Source: Neocallimastix lanati (nom. inval.)
Lineage: Eukaryota; Neocallimastigomycota; Neocallimastigomycetes; Neocallimastigales; Neocallimastigaceae
Direction of reading: 5' to 3'
Length of the DNA: 64,000 nt
NCBI GenBank assembly: GCA_016946835.1
Contig: JACVTC010000028.1
Span: 1,183,001-1,247,000, forward strand
The notes below the pieces were generated by a model. It worked only from the letters and a program-made list of their open reading frames with translations. It made no database searches and was not told where the DNA came from. A program made the position numbers and the translations under genes. Each line of letters begins with the position of its first letter. Position 1 is the stretch's first letter. This document shows, one piece after another, positions 1 through 11,712 of this stretch.

Positions 1-709
1 TTTTTTCTTCGACTTTCTTGAGCCGTTCTACAAGCCCTAATGTATATTCTTTACAACTTTTCCAGTCTTTTTGAACAAAAATATTTATGTTTTGATATTC
101 TTCTGGTAAAGAGTTAAATAATAGTAATTTCTTTTCCTCATCTGTAACCACAACATTCATATATTCTATCATATTAATATTCTTGCTTAATTTTGTTAAA
201 AACCAAGAAAAGCTTATTTTAGAGTTGTATCTTAAAACATTAGTTTCATCAATTAGTTTATTTCTCCTAGTCACATCGTCACCAATATGAATTTGTTGTA
301 ATGTTTTCCAAATTTGATAACCTGTAAGAGATGGATCTTGAATATCTTGTTGTGTTTTTGGCCCTAATGTGCTTCTTATTAAACTTTTTAAACTGGCATC
401 TGTTTTTAAATCCTCTTTTGTCACTGATTCTCCATATTTCATTTTGTACTCATATGGTGCAATTAAGTCACTTGTACTTTCTATTCCACTAACTATGGGA
501 ACTTTTGGAGTATGATCTATATCGACCCAATCTTCGAGATCATAGTATTGTAAGATACCTTTCATTAATAATTGCCAGGTTATAATATTATTGTCTAATT
601 CATATATAACCTTTCCTATTAGGACAGAGGGATCAAAAATTTTGATTTGAGGAGTATTATTATCCATAGTATTAATAGTACTAGAAGTTTTAAAAGTATT
701 TTTACTCAT
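1..709 (-). CDS. Copia-type gag polyprotein N-terminus, cut by window edge
   Basis: The minus strand is open from an ATG at 709-707 to the left edge, 236 codons without a stop. The protein starts MSKNTFKTSS and later has TWQLLMKGILQYYDLEDWV, GYQIWKTLQQIH, LIRSTLGP and LPEEYQNI. This is the pattern of Ty1/copia Gag of the UBN2/retrotransposon-gag type: a short leader, an helix around a W..L...M..L....L..WV core, then Y..W..L...., and an L...LP..Y segment. In that family the region forms the capsid of the virus-like particle. The zinc knuckle, protease, integrase and RT would lie beyond the window. Because the frame is unbroken for 709 bases in a region where all other retroelement frames are shattered, this copy may be young. 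The family is assigned from residue pattern alone. Confidence 0.72.
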   Translation of the reverse strand, partial: MSKNTFKTSSTINTMDNNTPQIKIFDPSVLIGKVIYELDNNIITWQLLMKGILQYYDLEDWVDIDHTPKVPIVSGIESTSDLIAPYEYKMKYGESVTKEDLKTDASLKSLIRSTLGPKTQQDIQDPSLTGYQIWKTLQQIHIGDDVTRRNKLIDETNVLRYNSKISFSWFLTKLSKNINMIEYMNVVVTDEEKKLLLFNSLPEEYQNINIFVQKDWKSCKEYTLGLVERLKKVEEK

Positions 710-1118
710 TTTGAAATTTTAAATATTTTAATTTTTTCTTTTTTTTATTTACTTATTTAAAAATTGAAATTGAATGATTTTTCAACGAAATAAAAATTAT
801 AATGAGTCAATGAGACTCTTAATCTGTTAAAATTTAATTTATTAATAAATGAAAAATAAAGAAGACAAACACTCGAACGTACAAAACTCAATTAAACAAT
901 TGGGTTTATGAAATAATATTTTATTAATAAATATTAAAATAATATATCTACATTAAACAATGTAAATCTTTTTATAAAACTTAAAAATCGAAAATCAAGA
1001 GAAGAAAAAAAATTTTTTTTTTGTTAAAATAAAATATTAATAATTACTAAATAAATACATTTTACATTGATATTTGTACTACATATTATTTATTTATTTT
1101 TTAATATTAAATGTGAAT
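710..1118. other. A+T-rich spacer 5' of the copia gag
   Basis: No gene is visible. It would contain the LTR and leader of the copia element, but no clear TG...CA boundary could be fixed. It holds ordinary A and T runs and two short GC-richer words near 870-905. Confidence 0.4.
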
Positions 1119-1185
1119 GTGGTTCATTTCGCCAATTTTTATAATATAAATTTTCAATACGCCATTTATTTTTAATGGCTTGTAA
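1119..1185. repeat. GC-richer islet with TTCATTTCGCCAA word
   Basis: The stretch holds GTTCATTTCGCCAATTT at about 1120-1136 and TACGCCATTTATTTTTAATGGCTTG at about 1158-1182, a short hairpin of GCCATT against AATGGC. It resembles the islets at 4535-5260 and 39330-40480 and is probably a small remnant of the same family. Confidence 0.5.
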
Positions 1186-1310
1186 ATTTTTTTGTTAGCT
1201 CCATAAAAAATTTTAATAAAATTATATGTAAAAAAAAATAAATGTATAAATAAATAAACAAATAAATAAATAAATAAATAAAGAATGTAATAAGTATATA
1301 AAATAAAAAT

Positions 1311-1360
1311 AAATAGTAGAATATAAATATAAGTATAGATTGAATAAAATAAAATAAATG
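1311..1360 (-). repeat. Inverted single copy of the satellite spacer unit
   Basis: Read on the minus strand this is TTTTATTCAATCTATACTTA followed by TATTTATATTCTACT, almost the 55-bp type B unit of the satellite at 2400-2660 but in the opposite orientation and about 300 bp before the array starts. Confidence 0.75.
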
Positions 1361-1639
1361 TCAAATATTATTTTTTATTAATGAATATTACAGATTAATG
1401 TTTTAGAAATGAAAATTTTTTACATTTTTATTATATTCAATTGATGATGTAATTTAATATATAAAACAATATTATTGATTGTTAATAATCTCATTAAATA
1501 TAAATGATTTTTTTGCTTTCTAACATATATAATTAAATAAAACATTTTATTTTTAAAAATAAATTGTCTTTAATATTCTTTAATAAAAAATAATGATAAA
1601 TATTTACTTTATTTTTTTTATATACTTGTACTTTTATAT
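1361..1639. other. A+T-rich spacer
   Basis: No coding sequence or conserved element seen between the inverted unit and the array. Confidence 0.4.
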
Positions 1640-2956
1640 TATTACATTCAATATTTATTTTATTTTATTTTATTTTATTTTATTTTATTTTATTTTATTT
1701 TATTTTATTTTATTTTATTTTATTTTATTTTATTCAATCTGTACCTTATACTTAAATTTCTACTATTTATTTTATTTTATTTTATTTTATTTTATTTTAT
1801 TTTATTTTATTTTATTCAATCTGTACCTTATACTTAAATTTCTACTATTTATTTTATTTTATTTTATTTTATTTTATTTTATTTTATTTTATTCAATCTG
1901 TACCTTATACTTAAATTTCTACTATTTATTTTATTTTATTTTATTTTATTTTATTTTATTTTATTTTATTTTATTTTATTTTATTTTATTTTATTTTATT
2001 TTATTTTATTTTATTTTATTTTATTTTATTTTATTTTATTTTATTTTATTTTATTTTATTTTATTTTATTTTATTCAATCTGTACCTTATACTTAAATTT
2101 CTACTATTTATTTTATTTTATTTTATTTTATTTTATTTTATTTTATTTTATTCAATCTGTACCTTATACTTAAATTTCTACTATTTATTTTATTTTATTT
2201 TATTTTATTTTATTTTATTTTATTTTATTTTATTTTATTTTATTTTATTTTATTTTATTTTATTTTATTTTATTCAATCTGTACCTTATACTTAAATTTC
2301 TACTATTTATTTTATTTTATTTTATTTTATTTTATTTTATTTTATTTTATTTTATTTTATTTTATTTTATTTTATTTTATTTTATTTTATTTTATTTTAT
2401 TTTATTCAATCTGTACTTATATTTATATTCTACTATTTATTTTATTTTATTTTATTTTATTCAATCTGTACTTATATTTATATTCTACTATTTATTTTAT
2501 TTTATTTTATTTTATTCAATCTGTACTTATATTTATATTCTACTATTTATTTTATTTTATTTTATTTTATTCAATCTGTACTTATATTTATATTCTACTA
2601 TTTATTTTATTTTATTTTATTTTATTCAATCTGTACTTATATTTATATTCTACTATTTATTTTATTTTATTTTATTTTATTTTATTTTATTTTATTTTAT
2701 TTTATTTTATTTTATTTTATTTTATTTTATTTTATTTTATTTTATTTTATTTTATTTTATTTTATTTTATTTTATTTTATTTTATTTTATTTTATTTTAT
2801 TTTATTTTATTTTATTTTATTTTATTTTATTTTATTTTATTTTATTTTATTTTATTTTATTTTATTTTATTTTATTTTATTTTATTTTATTTTATTTTAT
2901 TCAATCTGTACTTTATACTTAAATTTCTACTATTTATTTTATTTTATTTTATTTTG
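1640..2956. repeat. TTTTA satellite with interspersed spacer units
   Basis: About 1.3 kb of the pentamer TTTTA is broken by twelve copies of a spacer. The word CTGTAC of the spacer begins at about 1739, 1821, 1898, 2080, 2157, 2279, 2411, 2466, 2521, 2576, 2631 and 2906. The first six are type A (CTGTACCTTATACTTAAATT), the next five are type B (CTGTACTTATATTTATATTC), and the last is a type A variant. The type B block has an exact 55-bp period. The distances between type A copies differ by multiples of five, so the array has changed length by whole pentamers. A long reading frame within it is an artefact of the repeat. Confidence 0.95.
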
Positions 2957-3109
2957 TATACTTGTACTTACTATTGCATTCTTTATTTATTTTTTTTTTT
3001 TTTTTTACAAATAATTGAAAAACTAATTTTTCAAAATTAGCATTTAGAATAATATAGGATAATTAATATAATAATTTTAATTATATAATTAAAAAATATT
3101 TATATAGAA
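2957..3109. other. A+T-rich spacer with poly-T
   Basis: A run of T at about 2990-3006 and no coding signal; this lies just before the MULE relic. Confidence 0.4.
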
Positions 3110-4119
3110 ATGGAAAAAAATCTTATTATTGATATAAGTGATTCTAACAAAGGAAAAAAATAAATTATTATTAATAAAAAAATATAAATTTAATTTTTCA
3201 TATATAAGAAAAGATAATTCAAAAGTTTATGTACAGAAATAAATGTAAATCTTTTATTATTTTAAATAATAAGAAAGAAATCTTAAAATATGATAGTTCA
3301 CATAATCATCCTAAAAAAGAATACGATGTATCTCTATCTATAATGAAACATAAAATTAAAGATGGAATTGAAAAAAGTTCAATTCCTTATGGTATAAAAA
3401 TAAAACCCCTATATAATAAAATTTCTAAAGAAATGAGATTTATATGTCCAGAATATAATTCAATTAAATCCCAAATATCAAGAAATTTAAATAAAAACTA
3501 CCATCCAATGTAACAACATTTACTGAAATTCCTAATGAATCTAAATATTATAAAACAAAGTGAGGTGAAGTAAAAAATAAATTATGTTATAATGAAGTAA
3601 AAAAATGACAATAATATATTTATTTATTATAAAGCTATTTCAAATTTACCATTTATAAATTCTGAATACATATTTGATATTTCTGTTATAATTAAAATTA
3701 AATCTATTAAAAATAATTATTGTCAATTTTTTAAATTTTTAGAATATTTTTATAAAGTATATTCAGTTGGTTATGATATGAAAATTTGGAATTATTATAA
3801 TAATATGGAACATTTAACAAACAATGCCTCAGAATCACTCAATAATTATTTAAATAATTTATTTTCAACAATACCATCTTATTATGAATTAATAGATAAA
3901 TTAAATGAACTTGAACATTTACCATATTATGATTATCAAAGAAAAATAAAAGGAATTTGGAAAATAAAAAAAAGAGCAATAAATAAAGCTAATGAAATCA
4001 GTGTCTTAATTGAACGCTACAAAAATATTGAAACCAAGTTAATTGATACTAAATGTGATAAAAATAATACTATTAATTTGTGGTTTGATTGTTTAACTGA
4101 TTTAAATAATATAATATAA
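3110..4119 (+). pseudogene. Degenerate FLYWCH/MULE-type transposase
   Basis: Three frames are needed to follow the homology. An ATG at 3110 opens MEKNLIIDISDSNKGKK, then a frameshift leads to KYKFNFSYIRKD, and a second shift enters the frame 3229-3513 with NKCKSFIILNN and YDSSHNHPKK. The spacing C...C..HNH is that of a FLYWCH zinc finger, the DNA-binding module of Mutator-like (MULE) transposases. After a broken middle (3514-3777), where the DDE catalytic core would sit, the frame 3778-4119 gives MKIWNYYNNMEHLTNNASES, matching the W...-TNN-ES motif that follows the MULE catalytic domain. No intact catalytic triad could be read. No terminal inverted repeats were found at the edges. The element is dead. 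Confidence 0.7.
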
Positions 4120-4534
4120 ATATTATTTTATAATAAATAATTAAAAAATGAGGAATAACCAAACGAAATAATCAGAATTCTGTCATTCAAAAATTTAATT
4201 TATAAAGCTTATTAAATTTATACATTTTAAATAAATATTCAAATACGTCTCTATAATTAATAATTTTATCATTATAATTATTATTTTTTTTAATAACATT
4301 TAAATAAAAGAATTATTATTAATAATATTTATATTTTAAATAATATTTATATTTTTATATAATTTTTTTATTAATAGCATTTAAATAAAAGAATTAAAAT
4401 CATAAAATCTAACCATTATATGATTTATTTAATTATTCACTTAATAATTAATAAAAATTGAAATAACAAAATAATACAATAAAATAATATTATGTAGAAT
4501 AATATAACTATAGCCACAAATTTATATATATCAC
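4120..4534. other. A+T-rich spacer
   Basis: Only repeated short words such as ACATTTAAATAAAAGAATTA (near 4298 and 4376) are seen; no gene. Confidence 0.4.
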
Positions 4535-5260
4535 GTGAAAATTGGCGTAATGCAACCTCCCCATTTATTATTTCACATGGTTAATGGTTAATTTTAGAGG
4601 GGATTGTGCATTTCACAATGTGGCTTATAAATATTATAAATTAAAGCCATACATTTTTAATTATTTCTATACAATCATAAATAAATATATAAATAATTAT
4701 TATTTTAAACGAATTAATAATATATTCTAATAAAAAAGAATTATAAAAAACTATTTTTTTATAAATAATTATTCTTACAATTGAATATTAATAAATTATA
4801 TATAAAAAAATAATATTTATTATTTATTTAATTATTAAAAATCAAGCCATATTAAAATATTGATGTTATTTATTTTTTTTTCTTAAGTAAATATTTAAAT
4901 ATTAAAAAAATATTATTAAAATAATATTGATTATTTAAATAAATAGGAGAGTTGCATTTCGCATATGCATTTAGCAATGTAGCTTATATATTTTTAAAAT
5001 AAAGCCATACATTTTTAAGATTTTCTATACAATCATAAATAAATATATAAATAATTATTATTTAAAAAAGAAATAATAATATATTCTATTAAAAAAAATG
5101 ATAAAAAATTATTTTTACAATTGAATATTAATAAATTACATATAAAAAAAGAATATTTATTAATTAATTAATAAAACCAAGCCATATTGCGATTGGAACG
5201 TTTAATTTCTGAACGTGGTTTATAAATAATTTTTTTTTCTTAATTTAACGCCCCACATTT
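4535..5260. repeat. Islet cluster: two diverged direct copies plus partial third
   Basis: Copy 1 starts in the GC-richer stretch 4535-4620 (GAAAATTGGCGTAATGCAAC, GGGATTGTGCATTTCACAAT) and runs to AAGCCATATT near 4850. Copy 2 starts at 4945 (GAGAGTTGCATTTCGCATAT) and runs to AAGCCATATT near 5182. Matching landmarks are about 330-360 bp apart: a TGGCTTATAAAT or TAGCTTATATAT word, AAAGCCATACATTTTTAA, CTATACAATCATAAATAAAT and GAATATTAATAAATTA. Within each copy TGGCTT and AAGCCA flank a short A+T loop, giving a small hairpin. A third, shorter start follows at 5187-5260. No coding capacity. The same words return at 39330-40480. Confidence 0.75.
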
Positions 5261-5714
5261 TTAGTTTTTTTTAAAATAGTTCTAAATAAATAATAAAAAT
5301 AAATAAGTTAACTTTTTTTTTTTTTTTTTTTTAAATTTTATACATCAACAAAACTTTCTAATAAGTACTTAATAAAAATTTAAATTGAATAAAAAAATAA
5401 TAAATTATAAAAAATTATATTTTATTTAACCATCAAAAAAAGGAAAAAAATAAATAGAGGAAAAGAACAAAATATTATACATAAAAATAAAATTTATATT
5501 TTAAAATTAAATATTATTAAATATTATTAAATATTATTTTATTATTATCTTAACAAGATATTAAAAAAAATTTATGAAATTAAATAATTTTAAAAATATA
5601 TTTTAATATTTTCTGTTAATAAAATAATAAAATATATAATAAGTATTATTAAATATTTTATTATTATTTTAACAAAAAGTATATAATATTTATTTATTTA
5701 ATATTATTTAAGTC
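5261..5714. other. A+T-rich spacer
   Basis: Poly-T near 5314-5331 and repeated TATTATTAAATATTATT words; no gene. Confidence 0.4.
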
Positions 5715-5800
5715 ACCTTTACATAAACGTTTTATTTAAGTATGTCACATTTTATATAAAGCCACGTTCGGAAATGTAATAATCCCTTTTATATATTAAT
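5715..5800. repeat. Islet remnant with ACATAAACG and AAAGCCACGTTCGG
   Basis: A short GC-richer patch holds TTTACATAAACGTTTTA and ATATAAAGCCACGTTCGG. The AAAGCCAC word matches the hairpin side of the islets to the left, in the same orientation. It may mark the right end of the islet cluster. Confidence 0.45.
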
Positions 5801-7314
5801 ATTATATATAATAATCTGAATCTAATATAATGATTCTTTAATTCTTAACTTTTAATTTAAAATTATCAACGATACTAAGAATTAAATAATTCTTTAACTA
5901 CTGTAAAGTATAAGTATTTTGGTTATATAACTTTTTTTATATTATCTTGTGAATTAAATTTACCTATAATAATTTACTTAGCTTAATATAAAATGCAATA
6001 TTTTTTTTTTTTATATTCATTTTTTATAAATATAAAATATAAACATGAATAAATAGTAAATAAATGAGTTTGATAATTAAATCTAATTTTAGAAAATATT
6101 TATATCATATTAAACAAATCATTTGTAAAAAATTCTAGAAAATAAAAGTAACCTACAGTAAGATAAAGATTTATATTAAACAAGTCGTTAATATTAAACT
6201 CTATAAAAAATAAAAGTAAATTATGATATTTATAATGATTTATAATAATAATTTTTATTAAGTATTTAAAAAAAATTATTAAAATCATAGTTTATTATTT
6301 CAATATTAATAAAGAAACTATTATTAAATTACTACATGATAATTACATTATGTAATATTTATGGAAAAATTACATTTATGTATTTTTAAACATAATAATA
6401 AATATAATACAATTTTATTTATATATTTTTTTATATAATAAGATTTTGAATTACAAAATAAAAATTTATAATTAAATAAAAAAAAGTTAAATTCATATTT
6501 TCATTTCTTTTTCATTTTATAAAGTTTTAATATATTTTTTATAATAAATAAAATTTTTGTTTTGAATTTTTTTTAAAAATATAAAAATTAAGAAATAATA
6601 TTTCTTATATAATTATTTATTATTATTTTTTTAATTTTATATTTCTTTCATTTTCATAGAGAATAGAATTTTAATTATAAAAATATATATAATAAAATAT
6701 ATTATATAGTTTTTAGTTTTTATTTTTATATCATTCTTTTTATTTTTAGTTTTAATACTTAGTTAAAAATATTTTTTTAAAATAATTATAATTATTATTA
6801 TTATACTCATTTATAATATTTATAATTTTTTTATTTAAAAATAATAGTAATAATAATATTGAATTAATAAAATAATTATTTTAAAATTATAGTAAAATAA
6901 AATAAATTTATATAAATATACTTTTTTCAATATTAATATTTATTAATATTTTTATTCTATATTTAATTTTATTTTATATATTTTTACATTATATGTAGTT
7001 TTTATTATTAGTATAATGTATAATATTCTTTATAGTAGAGAATTTTTAGGAAAAAAAATTTTTTTTAATAATATAAAAAAAAAATAACATTTAATAATTA
7101 ATAATTTATAATTACAATTTTGAAATTTTATAATATATTATTAATTGCTGGAAGATTATTTATAATATTATTATTGAATCTATTTTTTGTATAAAATAAT
7201 TTATAAGTTCAATACTCATTTAATATTCAGTAATTTTATATAAATAATTTAAATAAACAATATAGATAAAAAAGAAGAAATAAACCAAACAAAAATACAA
7301 ATTTAATTTTAAAT

Positions 7315-7358
<44 letters not shown>

Positions 7359-8463
7359 TAAAAGCAATTAAATAAATAGAAAGAAAAAAAATAAATAATA
7401 AAAAGGGTTTTTTTTTTTTAAAAAAAAAAAATAACAAAATATATAAAATATATCTTATATTGGATAGTAGATATTTTCTATAATATTTTCAATACCCTCT
7501 TTTGTTTTCAATATTTTAAATATAAAAACTATTTTATGTAATATGAAGATATAATAATTTATATTATTTGCAATTATAATATTATTATTATTCAATATTT
7601 TTGAAAAAAGGTGATTGAATATTTTGAATTAATATACTTTTGAATAATTATATAATTATAAATATTATATTAAAAAAGTTATATATATATAAATATAATT
7701 TTATTAAAATATAATTTAAATTAATAATAACGATAATAACAAATATTATTTATAATTATTATATATTATATATATTTTATGCAATAATAAATCATTTAAT
7801 GTTTATCAATATTCTTTTCCTGACCATATTTTTATTTTATATATTTAAACATATATATACACTTATTATCTCTTTTAATATTTAATAATTGATAATATTT
7901 ATATTATATCGTATTATTGTAAAAAAAAATAAAAAAAAATAATAACAACTAAAAACAAAAACTAATGAAAAAAAAAAAAATTAACAAAAATAATAAAAAC
8001 GAAAAACAAAACAAAATATAATTACAATTACAACAACAATAAAAAAAATATTGGATTTGATAAAATATAAAACTATTGTATTCGAAAATATATATATATA
8101 TCAATATTTTTTTTTTGTGGAATATGATATGCTTTTTTATTCTTATTAATATTTTTTACAATAACTTGTATTTAAAAATAAATAATATTTTTATTATATA
8201 TATTTACTTCTTTTTATTAATTTATAATAGAAGAAAAAAAAATTATTAAGACTACAGAAAAATTATCATCAAACGATTATAATATAAACTATTAATAATA
8301 TTATTAATTATTAAGAAAAGAAAAGAGAAAAGAAGATTATAAATTAATATCATTCTTCTTTTTTTTTTTTTTATTTTTTTTTTTTTTTTATTTTTTTTTT
8401 TTATTCTTGTTTGTTTGTTGTTATTTTTATTACATTATTTATATATATAAATATACACACTAA

Positions 8464-8498
<35 letters not shown>

Positions 8499-8816
8499 AT
8501 ATATAAGAATTCAAAGAATCTTCTTTAGTATGACACATATTATCATATTTAAAAAATTGGGTAGAAAATAATAATTTCTATAAAAGGAAATAGAGATTTC
8601 GAAAATTTGTTATATATCACATAAAAATAAATACCTATATAACATATATTTTTATTTGATAATTTTAATATATTAAAAAAAAAAAAAAAAAAAATATCAA
8701 ATCACCCATATATATATATATATATATTGAAAAAATAGTAAAGAAAGGATAATTAATTAATATTTTAATATTAAATTATTAAGTAAGAATTTATAAACGC
8801 ATAAATAAATAAATTA

Positions 8817-8863
<47 letters not shown>

Positions 8864-9155
8864 GACATTAAAGAGATATTAATTATAAAAATAAAAAGGT
8901 AAGAAATATTACATAATAATATAATTGAATAAAAATTTTTATATGATGAACTAAATAATATTTTTTATATATATTTTGATATATTATAATATTATAACAA
9001 AAATTATTTCAGTTATTTATATAATAGATATTAATAGATTATAATTTAATCAAACATTATTTTAATATTTATATTATATTTATATTAGTTTAAATTTAGT
9101 ATATTTTAAATATATTATTATTTTATATTTAACTATAATATAATTGCATTATTTA

Positions 9156-9205
<50 letters not shown>

Positions 9206-9260
9206 GGAAAAAAAAAACTTATTATCCTTTTCTTTTTTCTTTTTTCTTTTATTTTTTCTT

Positions 9261-9303
<43 letters not shown>

Positions 9304-9595
9304 CTTTTCTTTTTTCTTTTTTCTTTTTTTCTTTTATCTTTTCTATTTATTTATCTTAATTTTTTTTATATTATCATTTTCATTTTCATTTTCATTTTTC
9401 TTTCATTTATTTTTAAAACTTTATTAAATTTATATAACAAAAATTATATCTTTTATCTCTTATCGAATTAAGCAAAAAAAGAAATATATGTTTATAATTT
9501 AGTTTAGTAGTTTTTTTTTGCTTTAAAAATATATTATTTTTATAAAATATTTTTATTCCTTTTTACTATTTTTGATATGAACAATATAATATACA
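5801..9595. other. Long A+T-rich intergenic region upstream of the G-alpha gene
   Basis: About 3.8 kb without a supportable gene. It holds A runs (7318-7356, 8467-8496, 9157-9203), T runs (8360-8402, 9260-9303), a (TAA) array at 8816-8861 and several TA dinucleotide tracts. Pyrimidine-rich TTTTTCTTTT words at 9229-9345 may be promoter-proximal, but I see no defined element. Confidence 0.5.
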
Positions 9596-10299
9596 ATGGG
9601 TGCTTGCATAAGTAAAAACGCTTATTCTCAAACAAAAGAAGAAATAAAAATTCATAAAGAAATCGAAAGGAAAATCCAAGCAGAAAGAAAAGTTTATGAA
9701 AAAGAAAAAATAGATAATAATAAATTACTTCTATTAGGTAATATATATATATATTAATTATTAAATAAATTAACTCATATTGAATTATACTTAATTATGT
9801 ATATATAGGTCCTGCAGAATCAGGAAAATCTACACTATTAAGACAACTTAAATTTATATATGCTAAAGGATTAACATCAGAGGAACGAGCAAGCTATCGG
9901 GCTCCAATTTTACGAAATCTTATTGAAAGTATGCTTTCATTATTAGAAGCTATAAATAAATTTAATTTTAAGATAGAAGATGAAGAAAATCAAGTAATTA
10001 TTTAATAATTTTAAATATTGTAAATAAAATTATTTATAACAAATATTTAAGTGAATGCTGATTATTATTATAAATTATTAATAACAATTAAATAATAGGA
10101 ATATGCAAAATATATAAAAGATAATGCAGTTGTAGTTTTACAAAATTATGAAAAAGATTTTAAGATTCCTAAAGAATTTGCAGATAAAATAAAAAAGGTG
10201 TGGGAAACAGAAAATGCAATACAATTAGCATATGCAAAAAGAAATGAATTTAATTTAAGTATGCTTCATTTTTATTTTAGAAATAAAAGCCAATTAATT

Positions 10300-10330
<31 letters not shown>

Positions 10331-10816
10331 TACTAATTAATTTTTTTAATAAAATTTTTAAAAATTATTAAAAATTTTATAGTTGACTCTGCTAAATAGT
10401 AAGCTTTTTATTAATATTATTTTTTTTCCACAAATAAATAAATATATTATTAAAAATATATAAAAATATTATATTATATTTTTTTTCCAATATAAAATAT
10501 AAAATATAAATGTATATATAATATATAATATATAGCTATCTTGATGTTGTAGATAGAATTTGTGTTGATGATTATGTCCCTACGGATCAAGATATATTGC
10601 AAGTTCGTATAGTAACGACAGAAATTTCGGAAACAAAAGTAACAATTAATAGAGTAACGTATAGTGTATATGATGTTGGTGGTCAAACTGGTTACAGAAA
10701 AAGATGGGTAATTTTTTTATTTATTTATTTATTTAATTTTTTTTTTTTTTTTTAATTACTAAAAAACATAATTATATAAAGTTATAATGAAAAATAATTA
10801 ATTATATAATCAAATA

Positions 10817-10883
<67 letters not shown>

Positions 10884-11712
10884 TAAAAGATACCTTATTT
10901 TGATGATTCAAGGGCAATTATTTTTATGGTCGCAATTAGTTCATATGACCAAATGCTTGTAGAAGATTCAACTATAAAGTAAATATTTTATTTTTGTTAT
11001 TAAACTAAATTTATTATTATTTATTGATATTAATTATAATTTAATAAATTAATAATTTATGTATAAAATGTAAAATATAGTCGTATGGATGATGCACTTC
11101 ATTTATTTGATGAAATTTGTAATAATGATATATTTAAGAAAACGGCAATTATGTTATTTTTAAGTAAAATAGATATCTTTCGGGAAAAAATTAAAACATC
11201 TAGTATATCAACATATTTTCCAAGTTTTAAAGGTTGGTTTAAAAAAAAAAAAAAAAAAAAAAGTATACTGTTTGATATCATAATTTAAATAGATAATTAA
11301 ATTTTGAAAATAAAATTAAATAAAATAGAATAAAATAAAATAGAATAGAATAAAATAAAATAAATATTGGAATATTTAATAAGAAAAGTACAAATTGAAT
11401 AAAGTAAAATAAAATAAACATAAGCTAAAAATACATACATTTTAACATACAATATGCATGCATACATACATAAATAAATGAATAAATAATAATAATAATG
11501 ATAATAATAAAATTATTATTATAGGTGGATCTGATTATACGGCAGCTACTACATATTTCGGAAGAAAATTTATTAAATTAAATAGAGATCCGGATAAACA
11601 AATTTATACACATTTAACATGGGCAACAGATACAAGTCAAGTAAAAGTAGTAATGGCAGCAGTAGCAGATATTATAAGAAGATTCAATTTACGAACTGCT
11701 GGACTAATGTGA
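9596..11712 (+). CDS. Divergent heterotrimeric G-protein alpha subunit, 8 exons
   Basis: Exons: 9596-9737, 9809-9993, 10099-10258, 10383-10398, 10536-10707, 10890-10978, 11081-11232, 11525-11712. All junctions keep frame and give 367 residues, the usual length for the family. G-alpha subunits bind GTP and pass signals from seven-helix receptors at the plasma membrane. The start MGACIS is a myristoylation site with Cys4 available for palmitoylation. The G1 loop is GPAESGKST (48-56) rather than GAGESGKST. Switch I keeps Arg192 and Thr195-196 in VRIVTTEI. G3 is DVGGQ (214-218) with the catalytic Gln218. G4 is SKID (283-286) rather than NKxD. G5 is TWAT (337-340) rather than TCAT. The C-terminus is TAGLM, so the pertussis-toxin Cys is absent. 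Exon 4 is only 16 nt. The frame is fully intact, so this looks like a working but biochemically altered paralogue. Confidence 0.93.

Noticed and set aside
1593-2096. 167-codon frame through the TTTTA satellite
   Set aside because: A repeat without stops in that frame; the peptide is only Leu, Phe, Tyr and Ile.
1640-2956. CRISPR array
   Set aside because: Spacers are near-identical and the repeats are a simple pentamer; no unique spacers and no cas genes. A eukaryotic satellite.
1640-2956. Telomeric repeat
   Set aside because: TTTTA lacks the G-rich strand of telomeres and the array is interrupted by spacers and flanked by ordinary sequence on both sides.
6100-6288. 62-codon minus-strand frame
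   Set aside because: Very A+T-rich, only Ile, Asn, Leu and Phe, no homology pattern or splice context.
10474-10686. 70-codon minus-strand frame
   Set aside because: Antisense shadow of G-alpha exon 5.
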